Shown piece after piece: positions 25,150 through 37,748 of a stretch of 64,000 nucleotides of DNA. Position 1 is the stretch's first letter; every line of letters begins with the position of its first letter. The notes beneath the pieces were generated by a model. That model had not been told where the DNA came from, searched no databases, and saw only the letters and a program-made list of their open reading frames with translations. The stretch is from Carex sylvatica. Its lineage: Eukaryota; Streptophyta; Magnoliopsida; Poales; Cyperaceae. Where the stretch lies: assembly GCA_964058845.1 (NCBI GenBank), contig CAXKVR010000463.1, positions 1-64,000 of the forward strand, given 5' to 3'. The position numbers were made by a program, and so were the translations under genes.

Positions 25150-25905
25150 ATTTTTAAAATAGAATAATTATTTCAGTCCTCCCACTTCAATATTTTCATC
25201 CACATTAACAATAAAAAGATATTATATTATGATCTCCACTAATTATATAGTTTATATTTGTCGGTCTCTGCGTAGTTATCTTCATATCAACCTTTATAAG
25301 TATTAATATTTAAAACATAAAATATTAATACTTATAAAATAAGATATTAATACTTACAATTTACGTTACGTCACATCATATCACCTTAAAAAGAATTTGT
25401 CACGTCACGTCACGTGATCAAATCACATCGTGTTTGTCACGTCACAGCGTGTCACGTCTTTCCTTCTCTATGTCACTTGATATGATCATTTTCTTTTCCA
25501 GTATTCCAATCATTCATGCATCAACCTTCTTCTAATAAAGTATTAGAGAACCTGTACTTCCACATTAACCTTCCCCAATCGTTCTCACACATCAACTCAA
25601 CTTTAATAAAAGTAGTTAACCTCATAGGTATAAACTTGCAATACTTGATATTAATATTTTCAGGTGTAATTCAATGTTATATGTAAAAAATAACTTGCAA
25701 TACTTACACGGTGAGTTATAAATTCTTGCATGATGACGAACTTGAAAGTATGTCATCATCAATCTCATTTGAATGAGAAAATCACGTAGAAGATGTTTAT
25801 GGTTTTAAATTCGCAAAATTTCTCACAAATCGTTAGAAATATGGACGAAATTGAACGGAGAAAAAAAAATCACCTCTAAAAACATGTATGGTCCTCCATA
25901 AAATT
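25150..25905 (-). repeat. Interspersed repeat family R, copy 2 (inverted)
   Basis: About 25735-25905 is the reverse complement of about 23760-23915: both share the words GAAATTTTGTGA, AAATGAGA and TAGAGGTGA in opposite orientation. The 25370-25460 part carries a run of ACGTCA/CACGTCAC words. Confidence 0.6.
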
Positions 25906-27436
25906 TGAAACCTATATTAATGTCTATATGTGTTTAGGACACATTGTATTTGCAACGTCTTGCGTTAAAAAACACTAAATTTTCAAATACAATAGCATTC
26001 TATTTAACATTAAAAAAAAAAATCAATCTAGTTGAGATTAAGAATTTGGTATTCTTTCCGTGCTTAAATAAAAAAAAAATCAGATATACATTTTATATTA
26101 ACTAGGACTTAAATAATATTAATAAATTATAATTCGTACTCCAACAGATGTTAAGGAAATGGAGAGCAACTTTTTCTGAAGTGTTAAATACTACATTGAT
26201 TCAATCTTATAATATTTTTAATTTACTGTTGAACTTTCGTCAAGCTTGCAAAGTGCAAACAACAACTCGTTTGTCGGAGGCTCGCATTTCTTTATCCTTT
26301 TTCATGAAACTTGACATCATAATTAATTCCAATTTGTTGACGAAATCACAAAAGAAATCGAAATGTTAAACAAGGTTTACAACTTTAAATGACGGAGCAA
26401 ATAACAAATGTGCTGCGATTAGTCTTAAATAAAATAAGAAGAAGAAAGCGTACCTTCTAGAAGATATTGAATAATGGAAAGCATGGGTAGTTTCAGAAGT
26501 CTTCCGTGTGAGATCAGAATAGATCCGATGAGCATCATATTTACTTTTGAATTTAATAAACTTTAAAATCATCTCATTTGTGTTAAAATTTCTGTACATA
26601 AAAATTAAAACGGTCCAGCACAAATTTTAAAATGAAAAGCACATATCTTATTAATACAAATCGGATGATGATTAGCCTATCAAAAAGGACATATCTTATT
26701 AATGTGAAATATATTTTGTGAGTTTAATTTTACAACATGTCGCATTAACTTCAAAGTTCAAACAACGAATAAAAATAGTTGAAACTAATATATTTAACCA
26801 ATGATGAGTTTACTTACAAAATTTACAAATTTTAACATTTATTTAATATAAAATAAAATAATAAAAAATAAATATATTAAAACTAACTTATAATTTTTTT
26901 ATTTGACAGCTTATTGACATGTATTAAATCAATTAGAAAAATTATATATTTTTTTTATTTAAACTCATTATTTGTGAAGTGATCCGTTTCAGTAATTTAA
27001 ATTTGAGTTTAAACTCATCAATAAATTTGATGAGTTTAATAACACCCTAGTTTTACTCACACCTTTCAATTGGACGATATAAAAAAGTTAATATAAAATA
27101 AATTGTTTTGTATTGATGAAATACCTTAAAAATTTAATATTTACGAAGATCTTTTTCTAAGTTAACTTATTCTGAAAGCAATAATGTATTGCTTTATTAA
27201 CTTTTTATTTGTTGATCTCTGAACAAGAAAAACAAAATCTGTTGCTTGCAAGTTGCAAATCACTATTGAGTCTATACCTTAGAAAATGTTCTTTTAATAA
27301 TTTTTTTTTTTGTATGGACATTCTAAGCTAAAATATCGTACTGCTCATTCGATGCTAATTAAGCGGCAAATGAAATACGTTTTCAAAACTAAAAAATTGT
27401 TAAAACTTACAACCTATTTCATACTGTTAAGCGACA
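25906..27436. other. Intergenic, decayed repeats
   Basis: No gene is supported. The open frames at 26148-26369 (+) and 26366-26623 (-) are short and show no domain. 27020-27060 (AACACCCTAGTTTTACTC) resembles the right end of the MITE at 46904-47314, suggesting a decayed relative. Confidence 0.45.
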
Positions 27437-27444
27437 CACACAAC

Positions 27445-27913
27445 TAGGGGTGGCAAAAAAGCTCGTACCTCGTGGCTTGATCGTGATTCGCATGTGACTC
27501 GCTCGTTACTATACTGAGCTGTTAACGAAGCAGCTCGCCACTAGTTCGGTCCAGAATTAACGAGTTTAAGCTGGAATTTAGCTTGCTCACCAACTCATGA
27601 GCTTGCTCGACTATGCATCAATTTTTGAATTTGTATTAATTTGTGTGCATTTTATACTATCTAGTTCAGTCCAGCTTGGTTCAGCTTGATCCAAAAAAAT
27701 TTATAAAATTCATTTTCTTCTTAAAACAAGATCCAACAGACCTAGCGAGCTAGCTCTTCAGCTCGCGGGCTAGCACGGGCTGGCTTGTCACGATTTCAAG
27801 TTTAAGTTTTAGCTCGGATGCTCTAGGTCCAACTCGCTCGGCTGTAACTCGATCCAAAATTAACAAGCTGACTAGAATCTAGCTCAGACTAAGCCAGCTC
27901 GTTGCCACCACTG
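27445..27913. mobile_element. hAT-type MITE
   Basis: The termini TAGGGGTGGCAA (left) and CAGTGGTGGCAA (right, inverted) are typical of plant hAT elements. An 8-bp flanking duplication CACACAAC/CACACAAG (7 of 8) lies at 27437-27444 and 27914-27921. Subterminal GCTCG/CGAGC words are abundant. It is non-coding. Confidence 0.85.
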
Positions 27914-27973
27914 CACACAAGATTTTTGGTCCATGCTTCTATATATTTTGGTTGGTTTTTGGACACAAAGACA

Positions 27974-28280
27974 AGGGGTGGATCCAAAAAATTTGTCAGA
28001 GAGAAAAAAAAAATATATCAATCAGGTTTAAGTAGCTAGCCGAATTTAAATTTATTAACTAATTGGATACTCGATAAAAAAAAAATACTTTGATTTATAT
28101 TTTTCAATACTCTGACTTGTAATTTATGATACTTTAATTTATAATTCTAATTACCAATCTTAATTCAAAAAATTAATTTTGATTTTAATCTTAAATTTAA
28201 TCCGACTTACAAATCAAATATTCAGAAAAAAAACATTTTTTTTTTAAAAAAAGAGCAAAATCAATCGGCTTCCCCTGAAA
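27974..28280 (+). mobile_element. GGGGYGGATCC MITE, copy 1
   Basis: It begins near AGGGGTGGATCC, and its interior (ACTAATTGGATACTCGAT, TTATAATTCTAATTACCAA) matches the better-bounded copy at 44300-44651. The right terminus is approximate. Confidence 0.65.
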
Positions 28281-28438
28281 CCATGTGGATCTGCTCCTAC
28301 AAAGACTTAGGGTCTGTTCCATGCACCCATATGACTTTATAGATATTTGTACTTATCAACTAACCGTTCAGATTTTAGTTTTTATTCTCATTTTCATCAT
28401 TCAACTAGTTAGGCTTATATTTATGAATTTCATGTGGC

Positions 28439-30240
28439 CAAGGCTGCTAATTGGACAGGTTTGTCTATGAATAAATCGGGCTGAATAATTACTGAACAAA
28501 ATTTGGACAAGTTGTAATACGAACGGGTCCAATGTTTAGTTCATGTTCAATTTAAATTTTATGCATGAATCGAATCTAAACAGGGCCTGAACAAAGTTTG
28601 GTTATGTTCAATTAGCGGTTCGTTTGAGAAGTCTATTTGGACAAGTTTTGAGCAGCCCGTTTAAGTAGGTTTTGAACAAATCTCACTCACGTTGTCACGC
28701 AGTCATGCTATCGCTTCTCAGCTCTCACATAGTTGCTTAGTCCTCTCTCTCTCTCTCTCTCTCTCATTCTTCCTTTATGTGTTCTTCAGATTTTTGGTTT
28801 GTTTTCTTCACTTTGTCGGGTTGATTTTTTTTTTTCTGAGATCGCTGGCATTTTACTTCCTCTGCCCTTGCCGCCGACCGAGCCTCCGCCTCCGACCGGT
28901 CGCTTCAGCAGCTCCTCGTCCCTTCCTGCTCTCCGCCGTTCCCCGTCGTCCGGCCTCCGTGACTCCGCCCTTTCCCTTAGTGGCTGCTGCACTTGCTTCA
29001 CAATTGTTGCTGGATTAGTAAGCTATTGCTTCTTGGTACGGTAATTGCTTCTTCCTTTGTTCATGTTTTTGCTATTGTAGTTATAAACTGTTTTGTGCAA
29101 AAAAAAAATTATAAAGGAACTGTTTGTCAAAAGAAGTTCATGTAAAGAACATCCAATCAGACTTGTTATATCTTATTGATTACTTTGTTTTTCTTACAAC
29201 AACATGGAGAACAATAAAACAATTTGACCATGTAGTTTTCTTATATGTACCACTGGTACTGGAGATATCGTATTGGGAGGTGGAATTATAATATTTGTAA
29301 TTTTGTATTCTACAGTCCTAATGGTTTTTCATATTCAAATACCAAATTAATAAATAGTCGAGTGATACAGAAGTATGGCTTGAGATTATTTTTATGTGTC
29401 TAATATATTTAGTAAAAATCTTTTATTGATTATTCATACATTGTTGCCGGCAAAGGTGTTGTATGACATAATTTTACAGGAGTTTAGGCTGTGGAGTATT
29501 GCACTATTGACGACCGGTTTGAGGAGAGCACTGGTATTCGGTACTGGTATATATAGTTAGTTTGATTTTGTATTTAGTTGTGATTTGATTTAATTTATTT
29601 TACTGCACAACTTGACGGCTACTGTCTAGTTATAAAAAAAAAAGTATTAATACATTGCTATGTAGGTTCCAAATTTCAATTAAAGGACAAGAGAGTGGGC
29701 TACACATTCAGTTAATTTACAAAGACAGAGAAGTGCTGATGTACAGTTGATATGTTTCAAAAGGATATTTCTGTTATATGATATGTTAGGTCAACTTAGA
29801 TAACATGATTTTTGTCGCTTGATTAAGCATTTTGATATAGTCAAGGCATGTATTTGTTGTTTTTTTTATTATGTTAAACTCTTTATTGTTGACAGAATTG
29901 GAGTTCGGATTTTTTGGAAAAATTTCATGTTGTGGCAGCATAATTTAGATTAAGTATCAGTAATATAACATTTTTAAATATGCTTCTTGTTTAGCCTTAC
30001 TAAATTAATATGAAAAGTTGTTCATAAGTTGTTCAAAGCATGATCCGATTGGTTGTCCATAGTTCAGCCCAGTTCACTGAACTGAGCTTGTTCAGAACAG
30101 AGCTCAATTTTGAACAACATTGAACGGGCTGAACATGAGCATAAAGAACTTCATTTCGGGCCGATCATGAACAGGACATGTTCCATTTAATTTCGATCTG
30201 GACCGGTCATGAACATGGTTTTTGTTCATTAGCAGCCCTA
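28439..30240. mobile_element. hAT-like non-autonomous element, 1.8 kb
   Basis: The ends CAAGGCTGCTAAT and (inverted) TAGGGCTGCTAAT match, and 8-bp flanks CATGTGGC/CCTGTGGC (7 of 8) lie at 28431-28438 and 30241-30248. Subterminal repeats of GAACATG/GTTCATG occur at both ends. The interior includes a CT microsatellite (28741-28766) and a GC-rich island (about 28855-29000) in otherwise AT-rich DNA. Open frames over the island are Ser/Leu/Pro-biased and have no recognisable domain; it may be a captured gene fragment or a promoter/leader. Confidence 0.75.
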
Positions 30241-30281
30241 CCTGTGGCAGTTAGACTCCATGTTTTCTAATTGAATTTAAT

Positions 30282-31811
30282 GTGGATTCTAATGTTTCTT
30301 CCCTTTCTCCCCTCTTCTTCCCTCCGGGCATGCCCTCCCCCCTCTCCTCCGGACATTCACCCTCTCAATTATCTAACCCTTCTCTTCTCTACCCTCCTTG
30401 CAAACCTCTCTGTCCTCTCTCTAATAATCCTAATACACATTCTCCTCCTCCTCCTGCTGCCTATCCTTCTTGCCTTTACCCTTTTATCCCTCCTCTTGCA
30501 ATGTTTACACACCTTGCTTCTGTACCATGCGAGCTACCCTTATACGGTGACGATTGGAGTCCTGCTCCAACCACCGATTTCCAACCCGGACGTGACAGCT
30601 TGGGCAACTCTAGCAGCTGTCTTTGCTACAGTCATAGTAGGCCAAGGAAAGAAAAGGAGAACTACTTTGACTGGAGAGGATCCAGTTCTGAATAAGGCAA
30701 CACAAAAAATTACCAGGAAAGAAATTGAAAACGCATCTCCAAATTGGCATGGGATAGCAGGCATTCCTGCTGTAAATCTTCTAAATTCAATTTTGGGAGC
30801 CCCCCCAATCAGGTGAAAAAGGTATTGAAACCAAAATTAGCAGTGAGCCTATTTCTGATTATGATTCTCTTCCTTTTTTTCATAAAAATCCTCAAATCAC
30901 GGCCAAGACAAAAAAGGTAAAAATTTTATCATCTATCTTGGGACCTGCTCTTGTATCTCACCCCCGGCAAGAACCACCCAATAATATTCACACGAAAATT
31001 AATCAAAAAGCCCAAACCTCTACCCGCTCTTAAGAAAACCACACCCTGCACTCAACCCAAATGTAATCCATGACTATCGAAGATGAGGCACTTATTGCGA
31101 AATTCATTGGACTAAGTACTGATGAAGCAGGCGCCTCAGATGTTGTTGTGCCTCATGAGACGGCTGCAAGCACGGATTGGGGTATGTGTCTGATAGTGCG
31201 AGTGATTACTGACCGGACTGTTCAAACTGGGCCCTTTACGCAGACAATAGTGCAGGCATGGAAAGTGGACCCCAGCACAGAAATTCGGGCTATAGAGCGC
31301 AACTGTTTTTTGCTGGAGTTTCAAGATGATGATGATAGGCAGAGGGTTCTATCTGGTAGGGCTTGGACATTCAGAGGTGACCTTGTAGCGGTTGTCTGGC
31401 GGGACTTGGACATTCAGAGGTGATCTTGTAGCGGTTGGGCAGGTAAATTCTCAAAAGGACCTCAAGCCACTACTTATAGCTTTTGAAGCTCTCTGGGTCC
31501 AATTCCACAACATCCTAGTTAACTCACTGAAGGAGGAAGGTTTAGTTCTTATGGCAAAGCCGGTGGAAACACTGGTATCGGCACTGGTTCATTGTTTTGT
31601 CAATGGGCACCAAGTAGTGAAATTTAAAATCATTGTTTCTATTGATGAGCCTGTAAAGGATAGGGTCAAGCTGACCCACCCAACACTAGGTGAAATTGAA
31701 ATACCATGCGTGTATGAAAGGGTTGCTCGTATATGCATATACTATGGTTGTTTGGGACATGAATTAGTGACGTGCCCAGATTACTCAAGGGTGTCTGCCA
31801 TAGTGCACAAT
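30282..31811 (+). pseudogene. LINE ORF1 (DUF4283/CCHC), broken
   Basis: The first part is a Pro/Ser-rich leader. From about 31070 the DUF4283 domain is readable (DWGMCLIVRVITDR, then FLLEFQDDDDRQRVLSGRAW). A 43-bp tandem duplication at about 31364-31450 shifts the frame just after it. The zinc-knuckle region follows (YERVARICIYYGCLGHELVTC, with the first Cys of the usual CCHC set replaced). At 31811 the frame is cut by a Mutator-like insertion and resumes at 33313. ORF1 proteins of plant LINEs bind the element's RNA. Confidence 0.85.
31364..31450 (+). repeat. 43-bp tandem duplication in LINE ORF1
   Basis: GGACATTCAGAGGTGA followed by CTTGTAGCGGTTG occurs twice, 43 bp apart (from 31365 and 31408). 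The period is not a multiple of three, so it breaks the reading frame. Confidence 0.85.
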
Positions 31812-33303
31812 GGGAGAATGTACAAATTGTCCTTTATTTTCAAACCAACAAATAAAATACCCCTCTTCATAAATGATTAACAAAATGCCCTTGTGGGCTC
31901 CACTTTCTCCTCCCTTTCCTCTCCCTCTTACTTCTCCTCATTTACTCAATCATTTTTATTTAAAATGGAGGGTTATACAACATACCATAAAATATAAAAC
32001 ACATCAAGATTGGTTTCTTATTTGATGTTGGTGATTAAATTGCTTTCAATTTAAAGATTGTAATAAAATTATTTATTATTATGTTACTAATATTTTCTAC
32101 TAGATCCATGAAGTCTGTAGGGAACATTATTTTCTTAATATTTTGTATTTTATCCATAAAGTTTGTAGGCTGTAGCAGATACTTATTAATTTTTGTTGCT
32201 GATTAAATTGCATTGAGATTGTTTCATGGTGTGTTAAATTACCTCCATGACATGAATTAAAATGAATAACAAACCCATACATACTTTGTACCAGTTTCAA
32301 ATGTGTAGTAAGAAAAAAATATCGTACCAGAAACGAGAATTAAAATTTAAATAGTTGAATTTAACATAACAATAGTAGTAAATAGATGATTAAAAACATA
32401 ATATAAAATGATGCATATAAATAATGATATAAAATTTTTTGTTCTTGTACGCTAGCTTGAAAAAATGATATAACAAAAATAAAAATAAAACATAATAACA
32501 ACGATAAATGCAAACTTTGTTCCTACTCTATACAGACTGAATATCGAGCATTAACAGTTAAAAACATAATAACAACAAAAAATACCAAATTTTACTAAAA
32601 TTTCAGATTTATCATGATCTCGTTATGAAGTTCTATCTTTTTTTTTTTTGAGAAGTTCCATAACATAAGCTGTTAAGAAGTTCATTTAATAAATTTAAAA
32701 TTTTGACATATATTTTCAATTTTCAATTTTCAAATTTGACATTTATAAAACGAAACTAAATTTACAATCAAATGTTATAAATATGATATATATGATGCAT
32801 ATATCCTATTTTATAAAAATTCTTAAGGTTGGCATTTATGTGCCGCAAACACTAATATGGATAAAGTACAAAATATTAAGAAAATGATAATCGCTACAGA
32901 CTTCATGGATCTAGTAGAAAATATTAATAACATAATAATAAATAATTTTATTACAATCTTTACATTGAAAGCAATTTAATCACCAACATCAAATAAGAAA
33001 CCAATCTTGATGCGTTTTATAGTTTATGGTATGTTGTATAATTCTCCATTTGAAATAAAAAATTGCACAAGGAGATTGGTTTCTTAAATAAAACATAACA
33101 TGTTATGCAACAAGGAAATGTGTATTATATTTGTTGGTATGTTGAATAACCAAATAAAAATGATGGAGAGTAAATGAGAAGTAGTGAGAGGGAGAGGAAA
33201 GGGAGGAGAAAGTGGAGCTCACAATGGCATTTTGTTAATAAATTATAAAGAGGGGTATTTTGTTTATTGGTTTGAAAATGAAGGACAATTTATACATTCT
33301 CCC
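31812..33303. mobile_element. Mutator-like element with TIRs of about 350 bp, nested in the LINE
   Basis: The termini GGGAGAATGTA (left) and (inverted) GGGAGAATGTA match, and the arms continue as inverted repeats over about 31812-32160 and 32865-33303. A perfect 9-bp duplication GTGCACAAT flanks it (31803-31811 and 33304-33312), as expected for Mutator-like elements. No transposase is present. A segment of the right arm near 33040-33130 has no partner in the left arm. Confidence 0.9.
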
Positions 33304-33312
33304 GTGCACAAT

Positions 33313-33660
33313 CCAGCTAATGCGGGCCTATATAATGCAAAGGAGATTCTCCGTCCAAAATGGGGGGCTTGAATATCTAATCCGAGCCTAGTTCGTAAAC
33401 AGCAAGAGAAGTCTGTTTCTAGCTCCAACAACAAGAGAAGGTATTCTCAGTCTCATTTTATGAATGTAGAAACTGGTGGTGACATTGCTCCCCCACTGGG
33501 TCGTGAGGAAGAAAGACCGTTAGGGGCTGAATTGGATTTGGTAATGATGGGCCAAAATATCTCAGACATAGCTGCAAAAAGGTTAAGACCGGCGAGCCAT
33601 AATGCGCCGGTGCATTTTTTATGAATATCCTATTGTGAAACTGTCAAGGCAGCGGAGGCA
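33313..33660 (+). pseudogene. LINE ORF1 end and inter-ORF spacer
   Basis: The frame continues the ORF1 C-terminal region after the nested insertion, with NAGLYNAKEILRPKWGA ending at a stop near 33370. Text further on (SQSHFMNVETGGD) reads like an ORF1 tail in another frame. Confidence 0.6.
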
Positions 33661-33671
33661 AGACATTATCC

Positions 33672-36600
33672 ATGTTAGACTGGTATCTTCACTGTACAGG
33701 GGCTCAGATTGCATTTATCTCAGAAACAAGATGTGATTTAGTTCAGGCGGAACTGAGAATTAGATTGTTGTCCCTGTGCAATAATAAGGTAGTGGCATCA
33801 AATGGTAATTCTGGTGGTCTTTGGTTACTTTGGAGCAGTCAGATTAAGGCTCAAATAATAGAAGCGGATTCCAATTTAATTGTGGCAGAGATTTCTGAAC
33901 AAGGGGTGGAGAATAACTGGTTACTTGTGGCAATTTATGGTGACCCAAGTAGGAGGAAAAATCTTTTACTGTGGGAACGCATTGAGGCATACACGAATCA
34001 AGATGGGGTCTCAATTTGTATTATAGGTGATTTTAACTCTATAATTTCTACTTTTGAAAAATGGGGTGGGAATAGCTCATTATCATCTCCAAACAGGGCC
34101 CTTCGTGATTGGGTTCATGGGAACGATTTGCTAGATTTGGGTCATCACGGCTCGTCATATACTTGGTCTAACAAGCAAGGAGGGTCAGATTTTATTGCTT
34201 GCCATCTTGATGGAGCTCTAGCGAATATGGATTGGACTTTGAAATACCCGGATACCGCTGTCTTTCACCTCCATCGCTTTCAAAGTGACCATCTGCCTAT
34301 TTTGCTCCGCACTAAACCAACCTCAATTAGATCGAAACCTAAGTTCAGATGTGAAGAATGGTGGTCTCAAAGAGAAGGGTTTTCGGATGTGTGTGCTAAA
34401 TCGACACTAGAGGGAGCTGGTGATTGGCGTAATGTTAGGAAATTTTTTAAAAGAGAGGTGAAACAATAGGGAGGCGGTTCAGTGAAACCTGACATGATGC
34501 TCAAACAAATTGAACTGAAAATGGAGGCCCTGCTAGCGCAAACCCCACCAGCAGACAAAAGAGTTGAAGAGCAAAAATTACAAGAGGAGCATAGAAAGAT
34601 CTTGCAAATGGAGGAATCATACTGGCATCAAAGGGGCGCGTATAAATTGGGCTCTTTATGGAGATCGAAATACAAAAAAATTTCATGCTGCTTCTATCTC
34701 TGGAAAAGAAGGAACACCGTGCGCGCGTTGCAGAAATCAAATGGCACCTGGGTTTCTACAGAAAAGGATATTAGAAGGGAGTTTCTCGGCCACTTTAAAC
34801 AAATATATCAGAAGGGCAGTCAGGCCTCAATTGCTGAAACGTATCAAGCCCAATTGTTGTCGGGCCTACCACAGGTGCCGCATATTTTTCAAGAGTTATT
34901 GGTTCAGAACCCAACCCAAGTTGAGATACAGAAGGCTTTGAGGAGTCTAGGGCCTTTTCAGGCTGCTGGACCGGATGGTTTTCATGCTAAAATCATTCAA
35001 TATAATTGGCAAGCTTTTGGTCCAGCAATTACCAATGAAGTGCAGAATTTTTTTGAAACAGGTGTCATGAGTTCTGATATAGCAAGGTCTAATTTAGTTC
35101 TTATTCCAAAGTCAGATGAAGCCATAACAGTGGGGCAGTTCTGACCTATTTCTGTGTGTAATATCACGTACAAATTGATTTCAAAGATTCTGACCTTAAG
35201 GATGAAGCCTTTTATTCATTCCCTTGTATCGGGCTCACAGTGTGCTTTTATTCCGAGTCGTGATATCTCGGAAAATATTATTTTGTTTAGAGAGATACTT
35301 CACACTTTCAAGAAGAGAAAATACAAGAACAAGGAGTTTTGTCTCAAATTAGATCTTTCCAAGGCGTTTGACCCCATGGATTGGGATTATCTAAAGACGC
35401 TCCTTCCTCTTTATGGATTCCCGGATAAGTTTATATCATGGGTAATGGGTTGTGTAACCTTGGCAGAATTCTCATTGGTTTTTAATGGATGAGGCGACAG
35501 TTTCTTTAGGCCACAGTGTGGCCTCCGTCAAGGATGTGCTATCTTCGTACCTTTTCATTTTGGGTATGGACCTATTATCTCGAGGCTTTAGCTATCTAAT
35601 TGAGACAAAATAGTTCACAGGTGTTCGGGTTGCACCTACAGCAGCTCCCATAACAAATTGTTTGTATGCCAATGATCTTTTGCTCTTTGGTGCAGCTACA
35701 ACCCATGAGGCGAGAGTTCTTATGCAATGTATATTGAGGCTTTTCAAGCAGTCTATGGGCGGCAAATAGGGCCAGCGAAGAGTGATATTTGGTTCAGCCA
35801 TGCAACCGAAATACAGGTACGAGAGAGTATATCTGATTTGTTGATGGTGCCGCAGCTGACTCAATCAAAGAAATATTTGGGTGCGTCTATTCTAGAAGGA
35901 AGTGATGCATATGATTTCCTTATTGATGTTTTTTTCCTCACTGCTGCAGACATGGCAAGGCCGTTTACTCTTTCTTGCAGGTCGTGTAGTGTTGATCAAA
36001 TCTGTGCTACTTTCAATTCCAGTATATCACATGTCAACCACCATGCTGCCGACAAGGGCTATAAAGGCTTTAACGAGCATAGTCAGAAGGTTTTTCTAGG
36101 GGAAATCGGATAAAACAAGGTACTTAGCGTATGTGGCATGGGATAAAGTCACAAGGCCGATTAAAGAGGGAGGACTCGGGATTAGGGATTTGAGTACTGT
36201 CAATGAGGCGTTGCTTATGAAAATGCTATGGAGGGTTGCGAATGGGCATAACTCTCAATGGGTTGATGTGGTCAGAGCTAAGTATTTTCCAAGAACTCTC
36301 ATGTGGCAGTCAGCTAGAACTTATGTCTGCACAGTTTTTTGGTGTTCCATTATGAAGTTGAGACCAAAGTTGCTACCGTTGGTGTCGTGCAATATTGTAG
36401 CTGGGAATGCTACGGCTTTTGGCCAGCCATGGTTCCCGGATGCTTTGCAGTTTCGGCTGAACTCACTCCTACAGGTGCGACTACAAATAAGAGATCTTGT
36501 TAATGATGAGAATGGATGTTGGGATGCACAGGTGCTTGTCAATCTGTTTGGTCACACAACTTGTATGCAAATTTTGACTACAGTCAGACCTCCACCCTTG

Positions 36601-37413
36601 CAGCTAGCACAGGATGCCCCAACTCGAGATGCTCTCATTTTTAATCTTGCAACAAATGGAGACTATTTAGTGAAAAAAGCCTATCATCACTTGAGGGGTC
36701 CAGGTGCAAGTATATCGCATGAATCTTCAAGGCTTTGGCAGGATATTTGGAAAAAGGGAAATATATTGCCCCGAGTTAGGCTTTTTCTGTGGAAACTCAT
36801 GCACAATGCATTATCGCTAGGAGGTATTCTCGCTTCAAGGGGGATACGACTGGATGCCCGATGCGCGCTATGTGGGTGTGAGGATGAAAATGTGAGACAC
36901 ATGCTCTTTGAATGCCCTTTCGCTAGACTATGTTGGTTTGCCTCGCCTTTAGCGGTAAGGTCTCATGTTTTTGAAGGGACATTGGCAGAACGGTTCAGAC
37001 AGATCTCACGTGATACTAATGATCAACAATGGACGGGGATGGTTAATGTAATGTGGGCGTTATGGAGGTGCAGGAATGACATGACCTATTCATCGAAAAA
37101 GCCAACCCTTGAACGATTCATGGGGTTCCTTATGGTCATCAGCAATGAGACCTCAATTAGTTTGTCAAGGAGCTATGTAGAAGAACCACAACCCATGGAT
37201 GCACCTGAACAGCAGGCTCAGGTAATTTGCAATATTGATGTATCTTGGCTGGCTCAATGGGAAGGAGGTGTGGGTTACATTATCATGAAGGGTACTGAGT
37301 TGCTAGGCTATTTTTCCTCAAAAGTTCAAGTGTGTAGCTCCCTTCAGGCGGAGGCAAGTGCACTCAAAGTGGCCATAGATGCGGCCTTTTTAAAACAGAT
37401 AGTGAGATTTTAG
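33672..37413 (+). pseudogene. LINE ORF2 (endonuclease, RT, RNase H), broken
   Basis: The apurinic endonuclease domain (33672-34320) shows ISETR, IIGDFNS and QSDHLPI. RT follows in several frames: GPDGFHAKIIQ near 34970, KLDLSKAFD near 35350, GLRQGCA near 35527 and YANDLLLF (in place of YADD) near 35667. After further frame changes there is the zf-RVT zinc motif CALCGCEDENVRHMLFECP near 36866 and an RNase H-like domain from about 37220. Stops at 35144, 35492 and around 35590-35770 exclude activity. Confidence 0.9.
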
Positions 37414-37748
37414 CTAAGGCTTGTTTGAATCAGATGCCGCACTGATGTTGATTGGAGAGCTTTCTCGGAGGTGTTCTATTGCTGACAAGATCAGATTACA
37501 GTTGCATGCATGTTGAGAGAAGTCAAAATGATTTGGCTGACTATCTCGCCAAGAGGGGCAGAATAGAAGGATGGAGTTACACAGGGTTCACCTTTCCTTT
37601 TGTTTAGATAAAGAACTGTTATGTTTTCTATATGAGTCACCTAGTGCTATTATTACAATCCTGTAATGCTACTTTTTGTGGTGATTATCAATAAATGCCT
37701 ACGGGCTTTGATTGCAAAAAAAAAGAAAAAAAAAGAAAAAAGAAAAAA

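Larger units (their letters stand above)
30249..37748 (+). mobile_element. L1-type LINE, degenerate, with nested Mutator-like element
   Basis: ORF1 (DUF4283 and a CCHC knuckle), endonuclease, reverse transcriptase, zf-RVT and RNase H remnants are in LINE order, followed by an A-rich tail at about 37716-37748. The 5' end is not exactly defined; it lies within about 30 bp of the end of the hAT-like element. No target duplication could be identified. Frameshifts and stops break both ORFs. Confidence 0.9.

Noticed and set aside
28692..29044. Overlapping 103-108 codon frames over the GC-rich island
   Set aside because: Three overlapping frames on both strands, all of low-complexity Ser/Leu/Pro or Arg/Gly composition, inside a hAT-like element; no conserved motif.
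30249..30700. Proline-rich plant gene at the LINE start
   Set aside because: The frame leads directly into the LINE ORF1 region and has the usual composition of LINE ORF1 leaders; no independent domain.
37716..37748. LINE target-site duplication
   Set aside because: Sequences after the A-tail were compared by eye with the region around 30249; only short AT-rich matches were found, not enough to call a duplication.
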